NCBI GenBank assembly: GCA_024349245.1
Contig: JALDNG010000020.1
Location: 8,197,001-8,261,000, forward strand
Direction of reading: 5' to 3'
Length of the DNA stretch: 64,000 bases
From: Neodontobutis hainanensis
Taxonomy: Eukaryota; Chordata; Actinopteri; Gobiiformes; Odontobutidae
The notes under the pieces were generated by a model that was not told where the DNA came from, ran no database searches, and worked only from the letters and a program-made list of their open reading frames with translations. Shown piece after piece: positions 61,727 through 64,000 of the stretch; the stretch's first letter is position 1; every line of letters begins with the position of its first letter. A program made the translations under genes and the position numbers.

Positions 61727-63905
61727 TCACCAAGCTTGAAGTGGACACTGAAAAGAAAAAGAGGGAAAGACGGAGGGAAACGTTAAATGAGTTACATAAA
61801 ACGATAAACAGCGTCTTCTATCGCAAGTATATATAATGTGATTCTGTAACAAGGCCCCCAGAAAGAGACCTGACAAATGAAACCTATGTAAATACAGCCT
61901 TGCACCTTCCTGTGCCACACCTGACCAAATAAATTCCTCATCCTTCTTCTGCTGACGGTGGAAAGCCTTGTTTCTATTGAAATGGCCTTTTTTTAAATTT
62001 GTGGAATTTATTTTTCTCTCTCAAAGAGTTGGAGGCAAGTGACCCCAATGTGACCCCACGGCCAACAAACAGTTTCACCTGATAAAGCTGACCTGCAGTT
62101 AAAACCTGAGTCATTCTGAGTCACACTGAGGTGAGTTTGATAAAGTCTCAGGTAAAATAGAGAGCTCCAAGTAAACAATGGGTGTTATAAAGCCTAAGCA
62201 TGCTGTTGTGTCACAAGAACAAATCTGCCACATCTAAATAACATTCTGATAAGAATATCTGGGAGACTCTACTTAAGTCACCAAAAAGTGCAGGTGCCGT
62301 TTTAAAATTCAATGTTTTGTGTATAAAAGTGTAAACAAGTATCTCTCTTTGTCTATGATAGATTTGTATTGTGTGCTATCCCATTAACCCATCAGCTTGC
62401 CGGTAGCTACGCAGTGGTACAAGCACTCTGTCTCAGCGTGGGAAATTGAGCGTGTGAAAGCACCACAGACAACATTTCAGGCTAGAGCGATCACCGAGAG
62501 CAGGGAGAAGTTGGAAAGAGGAAGAGCTGTAATTAATAACAAAAAAGAAGGAACCCCCACCCAGGCTATCACATCTCTAGCCTCAGTGTTGCATAGAGAA
62601 AAGAAGCAGGACACAAGGTTGGAGAACTTTGATTAACAGCAAGGTTCATTTCCTGGTTGCAGAGTAAAAGCAAGAGGTGTCTCTTTCCAGGGAGAGAAAA
62701 GTGAAAGGAGGGGACATTAATCAAGGGCCGTTCAGGTTGAGGGAACAGCTGATTGATTAGACTGCAATTTCAGAGGAAATAGGATTTCTGAGGAGTACAC
62801 TATCTATATATCTATGCTTGTCTATTTGGAGTCAAGGAAAAGCAAAATATGCTAAAAAGCAGCAGTGTAGATAGCTGTAACTTTTAAATGATCTGGTTCA
62901 TGTGCAGTTTCTTTTTCAAATTTAAACAGGTGGACTGAACTAATAAAATGGTATTTACCCAGGAGAGACCCCCAAGTTGGACCATCTTGTTTACAGGTAT
63001 GTCCTAATATTGAACAAAACACACAATCATTACACACACACATGTCTGCCTCGGCTGTGTGTCTTTGGATTGTGTTTGTGTTTGTGGAGGTGAAGATATT
63101 GAACAAGGTAATTAATGTGTCATTTAAAAAAGACGGTCCTTGATTCACACATTACCGAGTGCATTAAAAATGTATCCCAGACATAAATACAATCATTAAA
63201 TGGTGTGCAATATACAGAAACATACAATAAGGTTTATCTTTTGAAGAGACAAAAACAAACTTACCGTCTTGCTCGAGGACATGGAGCTGAGGGAGCTGAT
63301 GCTGTTAGCGTCCGTGACCACCATTGCCGAGGGGAAACGTGACGAGTGAGAATATTGTGGGGGCTCTTGTTTGTGTGGATACACTGCAGGAAACAGCAAA
63401 ATTAATGGTTCAGAGGCTAATCATTAAAAAAGAGAGATAAAAGTAGGGAATAAATCAAAAACATGGCAAAAAGAAATAACAACTCACTGTGTGAGTGTGT
63501 GACTGTGGCCATAAAAGGCTGCTGGCTCATATGGCTAGGAGACTGCTGCATCAGACTCTGCTGGTGAGGACTGTGGAGCTGCTGAGAAAACTGAACGGGC
63601 TGAAGCGCTGCTAGGCTCCCTGCCACACTATTGATCACTGGCACTGTCTGAGACTGCGATGTATTTAAACCTGTTGAGAGGCAAGATAAACACAGTTTAG
63701 AGCAAAGAAACTAAGTAATATGAACATTGAAGAATATACTGTACTACTACTCTGTTGTCATATGTACTGTGGACCTACTCTGTGCAATAGCCATGACTCC
63801 TGATAGAGGCATAATAAGGTTCTGTGTCTGTTGGTGGCTGTGATGGGAACTGTGAATGTTGGTCAATGTGCTCACTGGAGGAAGTCCACCACCGGAACCA
63901 GATAT
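61727..63905 (-). CDS. hnf1b: HNF1-beta, 3' portion (last four exons), continues past window
   Basis: HNF1B is a nuclear POU-homeodomain factor required in kidney, liver, pancreas and hindbrain development. Only the C-terminal transactivation region is here. Exons in transcript order: 63905-63779, 63670-63488, 63383-63265 (donor side near 63264) and 61747-61727. They read SGGGLPPVSTLTNIH...SGVMAIAQ, then SLNTSQSQTVPVINSVAG...QQPFMATVTHSH, then MYPHKQEPPQYSHSSRFPS...SSMSSSKT, then CPLQAW and stop. These match the end of vertebrate HNF1B rather than HNF1A; the ending CPLQAW in its own tiny exon is characteristic. The POU-specific and homeodomain exons lie beyond 64000. Fish may have two hnf1b copies (a and b); which one cannot be told here. 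Confidence 0.95.
61748..63264 (-). other. hnf1b: Last hnf1b intron
   Basis: The 1.5 kb intron before the 7-codon final exon. It contains a DR5-type nuclear receptor site at 62040-62056. The open frame at 62397-62636 on the other strand shows no recognisable product. Confidence 0.8.
62040..62056. promoter_or_regulatory. hnf1b: DR5 retinoic-acid-response-type element
   Basis: TGACCC-CAATG-TGACCC is, on the complementary strand, GGGTCA-CATTG-GGGTCA: two half-sites fitting RGKTCA, in direct repeat with 5-base spacing, the usual RAR/RXR arrangement. It lies in the last hnf1b intron. Hnf1b is a known retinoic-acid-responsive gene in the vertebrate hindbrain; use of this site is inference. Confidence 0.4.
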
Positions 63906-64000
63906 CTGGAAAAATAAAAATAAAAAAAAGAAGTTAATACAAAATTAGATGCAAAACAAGAGAAATGTCTTACTACATGTAATAAAATGAAAGCTGGAGT

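Noticed and set aside
1..64000. CRISPR arrays, prokaryotic operons, viral genes or integrated viral sequences
   Set aside because: No regularly spaced repeats, operon-like gene packing or viral gene families were seen; all genes are spliced vertebrate genes and the mobile elements are DNA transposons and SINEs.

Overview
The window is teleost fish genomic DNA. It has spliced genes with GT-AG introns, long AT-rich introns, dinucleotide microsatellites, tRNA-derived SINEs and dead Tc1/mariner and hAT-type DNA transposons. I recognise four protein-coding genes. All identifications come from translating the sequence and recalling the vertebrate families; no search was run.

Layout: 1-11047 is upstream intergenic DNA with SINE copies and no recognisable exon. 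tada2a (+; ADA2A subunit of histone acetyltransferase complexes) runs from 11048 to 18180 in 15 coding exons, 445 codons in all. 18181 to about 25290 is intergenic and holds a Tc1-like relic with a hAT-like element inserted in it, a SINE and a long (TG)n tract. dusp14 (+; atypical dual-specificity phosphatase) has a likely non-coding first exon ending at 25622 in a CpG-richer region, and a single coding exon at 29804-30430. synrg (-; gamma-synergin, AP-1 accessory protein) spans 55990 down to 34376 in about 24 coding exons, with a dead Tc1 element with both ends in intron 1. 55991-61726 is intergenic plus the hnf1b 3'UTR. hnf1b (-; POU-homeodomain transcription factor) is partial: its last four exons lie at 63905-61727 and the gene continues past the right edge.

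Order and orientation (tada2a+, dusp14+, synrg-, hnf1b-) match the human 17q12 block TADA2A-DUSP14-SYNRG-DDX52-HNF1B, except that I find no ddx52 between synrg and hnf1b. The genes do not form a pathway (chromatin, signalling phosphatase, trafficking, developmental transcription); they are linked by old synteny.

I found no clearly new biological system. The points most worth a second look are within synrg: a frame-neutral cassette exon carrying two acidic EFSDF motifs, a 30-nt candidate microexon, and a C-terminal exon with tandem acceptors whose two frames encode either a hydrophilic segment or a membrane-anchor-like tail. Also notable are a DR5 retinoic-acid-type element in the last hnf1b intron and a perfect CRE at the CpG-rich dusp14 promoter region.
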